The notes under the pieces are model-generated. The model saw only the letters and a program-made list of their open reading frames with translations, searched no databases and was not told the origin of the DNA. From the NCBI GenBank assembly GCA_025655555.1, contig JAHXIQ010000001.1, forward strand, positions 434,001 to 498,000: a stretch of 64,000 nt of DNA, in the 5' to 3' direction. Source of the stretch: Candidatus Thiodiazotropha sp. (ex Myrtea sp. 'scaly one' KF741663). Its GTDB lineage: Bacteria; Pseudomonadota; Gammaproteobacteria; Chromatiales; Chromatiaceae. The translations under genes were made by a program, and so were the position numbers. Positions 61,976 to 64,000 of this stretch are shown one piece after another (position 1 is the stretch's first letter; every line of letters begins with the position of its first letter).

Positions 61976-63057
61976 CAGCGTATCTTCAGGCTCGCCAGTC
62001 CGACCAACACCAAAACAACGGTAATGATCCAGAAGCGTACGATGACACGGGGTTCCGGCCATCCCTTGAGTTCAAAGTGGTGATGTAATGGCGCCATGCG
62101 GAAGATGCGTTTACCGGTCAGCTTATAAGAAGCCACCTGCAGCACGACCGAAACGGTCTCAACCACAAAGACCCCACCCATGATGAAGAGGACGATCTCC
62201 TGGCGTACTGCAACCGCGACAACACCCAGTGCAGCGCCAAGGGCCAAAGCCCCAACGTCACCCATGAAGACCTGAGCGGGATAGGTGTTGAACCAGAGAA
62301 AGCCGAGACCGGCGCCCACCAGTGCGGCACAGAAGACAATCAGTTCCCCCACGCCAGGCAGATAGGGAATCTTCAGGTAAGTGGCGAAATCCGCATGTCC
62401 GGTAACATAGGCCATCATACCCAGCGCACCACCCACCATCACGGTAGGCAGGATCGCCAATCCGTCGAGCCCATCGGTGAGATTGACCGCGTTGGATGAC
62501 CCCACAATCACCAAATAGCTGAAGAGCACGAAGACCGGCCCCCACTCGAGAGAGACATCCTTCAGATAGGGGATCAGCAGCGCTGTCTCTACCGAAGAAC
62601 TGGCAGTGACGTAGAAAACAATCGATGCGCCCAAACCCGCCACCGACTGCCAAAAATATTTCCAACGGGCGGCCAGCCCTTTGGGATCGCTGAGCACCAA
62701 TTTTTTATAGTCATCCACCAGGCCGATGAGACCGAAGGCCATGGTTACGATGAGAACGATCCAGACATAGCGATTGCTCAAATCTGACCAGAGCAATGTG
62801 GAGATGGCGATGGCGACCAGGATCAATGCACCACCCATAGTCGGTGTGCCCGCCTTGGAGAAATGCGTCTCTGGACCGTCGTCACGAACTGTCTGACCGA
62901 TCTGATGAAAACTAAGACGCCGGATCATCATCGGCCCCAGCAGCAACGAGATCAACAGTGCTGTCAGCACACCCAAAATGGTACGCAACGTCAGATACTG
63001 AAAGACACTGAATCCGCTGTCGAATTGAGTCAGCCAATTTGTCAGGTAGAGCAACAA
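61975..63057 (-). CDS. mraY: Phospho-N-acetylmuramoyl-pentapeptide transferase MraY
   Basis: This 360-residue membrane enzyme attaches phospho-MurNAc-pentapeptide to undecaprenyl phosphate, giving lipid I. It has about ten membrane segments, the [14 protein letters not shown] signature near residue 70, the catalytic [14 protein letters not shown] near residue 190 and [15 protein letters not shown] near residue 265, and ends with [13 protein letters not shown]. Only two bases separate it from murF. Confidence 0.96.
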   Translation of the reverse strand: MLLYLTNWLTQFDSGFSVFQYLTLRTILGVLTALLISLLLGPMMIRRLSFHQIGQTVRDDGPETHFSKAGTPTMGGALILVAIAISTLLWSDLSNRYVWIVLIVTMAFGLIGLVDDYKKLVLSDPKGLAARWKYFWQSVAGLGASIVFYVTASSSVETALLIPYLKDVSLEWGPVFVLFSYLVIVGSSNAVNLTDGLDGLAILPTVMVGGALGMMAYVTGHADFATYLKIPYLPGVGELIVFCAALVGAGLGFLWFNTYPAQVFMGDVGALALGAALGVVAVAVRQEIVLFIMGGVFVVETVSVVLQVASYKLTGKRIFRMAPLHHHFELKGWPEPRVIVRFWIITVVLVLVGLASLKIR

Positions 63058-63059
63058 GT

Positions 63060-64000
63060 TCAGGTCCTCCCCATATCCATTAACTGCTGCAACACCCGTT
63101 CCATGCCGGCACTGCGTGAGCCTTTGATCAGCAACGTGTCGCCGGCCTTGGCATTCAATGCTAATTCATTGACCAGGTCCTCAATCCGTTGAAAGGACTT
63201 TGCACCCTCACCAAAGCTCTCAGCTGCGTGTGAGCTGAGGCTGCCCAGGGTGTAGAGATGCTCGATATCAGCCTGACGCGCCCGCTTACCGAGATCGGCG
63301 TGGAGGTCGACAGCCTCTTCACCCAGCTCCGCAAGATCTCCCAGCACTAACCACTGCCCACCGGGCGCCTCACGCAGGACCTGAATGGCAGCCTCCACGG
63401 AATCGGGATTCGCGTTGTAGGTATCGTCCACAAGTCGGAGACCACTGGCAGAGACACGGGTGCACAATCGGCCGTTGACCGGCTCCACCGAAGCCAAACC
63501 CCGCTGGATTTGTGAAATGGTGCAATTCATCGCCAGTGCGGCAGCAATGGCAGCCAGTGCATTGAGCAGATTATGTCGACCTGCCAATGCCAGCTCGATA
63601 TCAAAACTTGACTCCCGATAGGAGACCGTCATGTGGCTGCTGAAACCTGTGTCGGACCAACGTGTCACTGCCTGATTCAGATCGGTGCGCACCTGAGCCC
63701 GGGGTGATCCACCGAAGGAGATCATGCGCCGCTCACCCAAGAGCTGACGCCAGAGAGGAAAGTAGTCATCGTCCGCATTCAGCACTGCCACACCCTGGGG
63801 ATTGAGACCACTGAGAATCTCCCCTTTGGCCTGAGCCACGCCTTGCAGATCTCCGAATCCCTCAAGATGCGCTGCACCGGCATTGGTAATGACAGCCACA
63901 TCCGGCCGGGCAATCTGAGTCAGATAACCGATCTCTCCGGGATGGTTGGCCCCCATCTCGATGACAGCGAAGGACTCGTCCTGTAATTGGAGCAGTGTCA
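63060..64000 (-). CDS. murF: UDP-N-acetylmuramoyl-tripeptide-D-Ala-D-Ala ligase, 3' part
   Basis: The C-terminal 312 residues of MurF are present; the frame is open to the window edge, so the start and ATP-binding loop are missing. The visible part begins near [20 protein letters not shown] and includes [48 protein letters not shown] and the closing [15 protein letters not shown]. It adds D-Ala-D-Ala to the tripeptide and lies upstream of mraY, as in the standard dcw order. Confidence 0.95.
   Translation of the reverse strand, partial: TLLQLQDESFAVIEMGANHPGEIGYLTQIARPDVAVITNAGAAHLEGFGDLQGVAQAKGEILSGLNPQGVAVLNADDDYFPLWRQLLGERRMISFGGSPRAQVRTDLNQAVTRWSDTGFSSHMTVSYRESSFDIELALAGRHNLLNALAAIAAALAMNCTISQIQRGLASVEPVNGRLCTRVSASGLRLVDDTYNANPDSVEAAIQVLREAPGGQWLVLGDLAELGEEAVDLHADLGKRARQADIEHLYTLGSLSSHAAESFGEGAKSFQRIEDLVNELALNAKAGDTLLIKGSRSAGMERVLQQLMDMGRT

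Overview
The window looks like a chromosomal segment of a sulfur-oxidising, probably autotrophic gammaproteobacterium (Chromatiales or Sedimenticola/Thiodiazotropha-like). Three things suggest this. Two adjacent genes encode sulfur globule proteins (23577-24654). A tkt-gap-pgk-pyk-fba operon contains a Calvin-type class II aldolase. The dcw cluster has the gammaproteobacterial gene order ending in ftsZ-lpxC. Genus placement is inference. Most genes lie on the minus strand. I saw no tRNA, rRNA, CRISPR array, prophage or complete transposase gene.

Layout. 1-3156: an envelope operon (BPSS1780-type zinc-ribbon membrane protein, RDD protein, SpoIIM-like protein, start of a further membrane protein). 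3282-10680: a TAXI-type TRAP transporter whose fused permease (3776-6325) and binding protein (9727-10680) are separated by an accessory stretch. That stretch holds a 292-bp MITE-like element, a solo copy of its end, a DUF481 outer-membrane protein, an amidase/SH3 pair and small membrane proteins. 10807-23244: the pyruvate dehydrogenase locus (aceE, aceF, lpdA), interrupted by a di-heme peroxidase gene coupled to a DAHL-PAS-GGDEF-EAL c-di-GMP protein, and followed by a methyltransferase/hydrolase pair. 23577-27462: sulfur globule proteins, pyrC, mlaA and rnt. 27541-34612: the Calvin/glycolysis operon, with a stem-loop in three of its four intercistronic gaps. 35620-39480: the activated methyl cycle (metK, an SAH riboswitch, ahcY, metF). 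39494-42933: an RpfC-like hybrid histidine kinase translationally coupled to an unusual HD-CBS-HEPN-like protein. 43289-50422: PilZ protein, Nudix-ThiE fusion, argJ, secA, an M23 peptidase and a DciA-like protein. 50538-64000: lpxC, ftsZ, ftsA, ftsQ, ddlB, murB, a 58-codon small ORF, murC, murG, ftsW, murD, mraY and partial murF.

How the genes work together. The dcw genes make and assemble peptidoglycan precursors and the divisome, and lpxC commits to lipid A. The Calvin genes interconvert triose and sugar phosphates, pyk delivers pyruvate, and the PDH complex converts it to acetyl-CoA. MetK makes SAM, AhcY removes the SAH product under riboswitch control, and MetF supplies methyl-folate.

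The least explained items are the small ORF between murC and murB, the kinase/HD-CBS-HEPN pair, the redox/c-di-GMP pair inside the PDH locus, the long coiled-coil sulfur globule protein and the MITE family.
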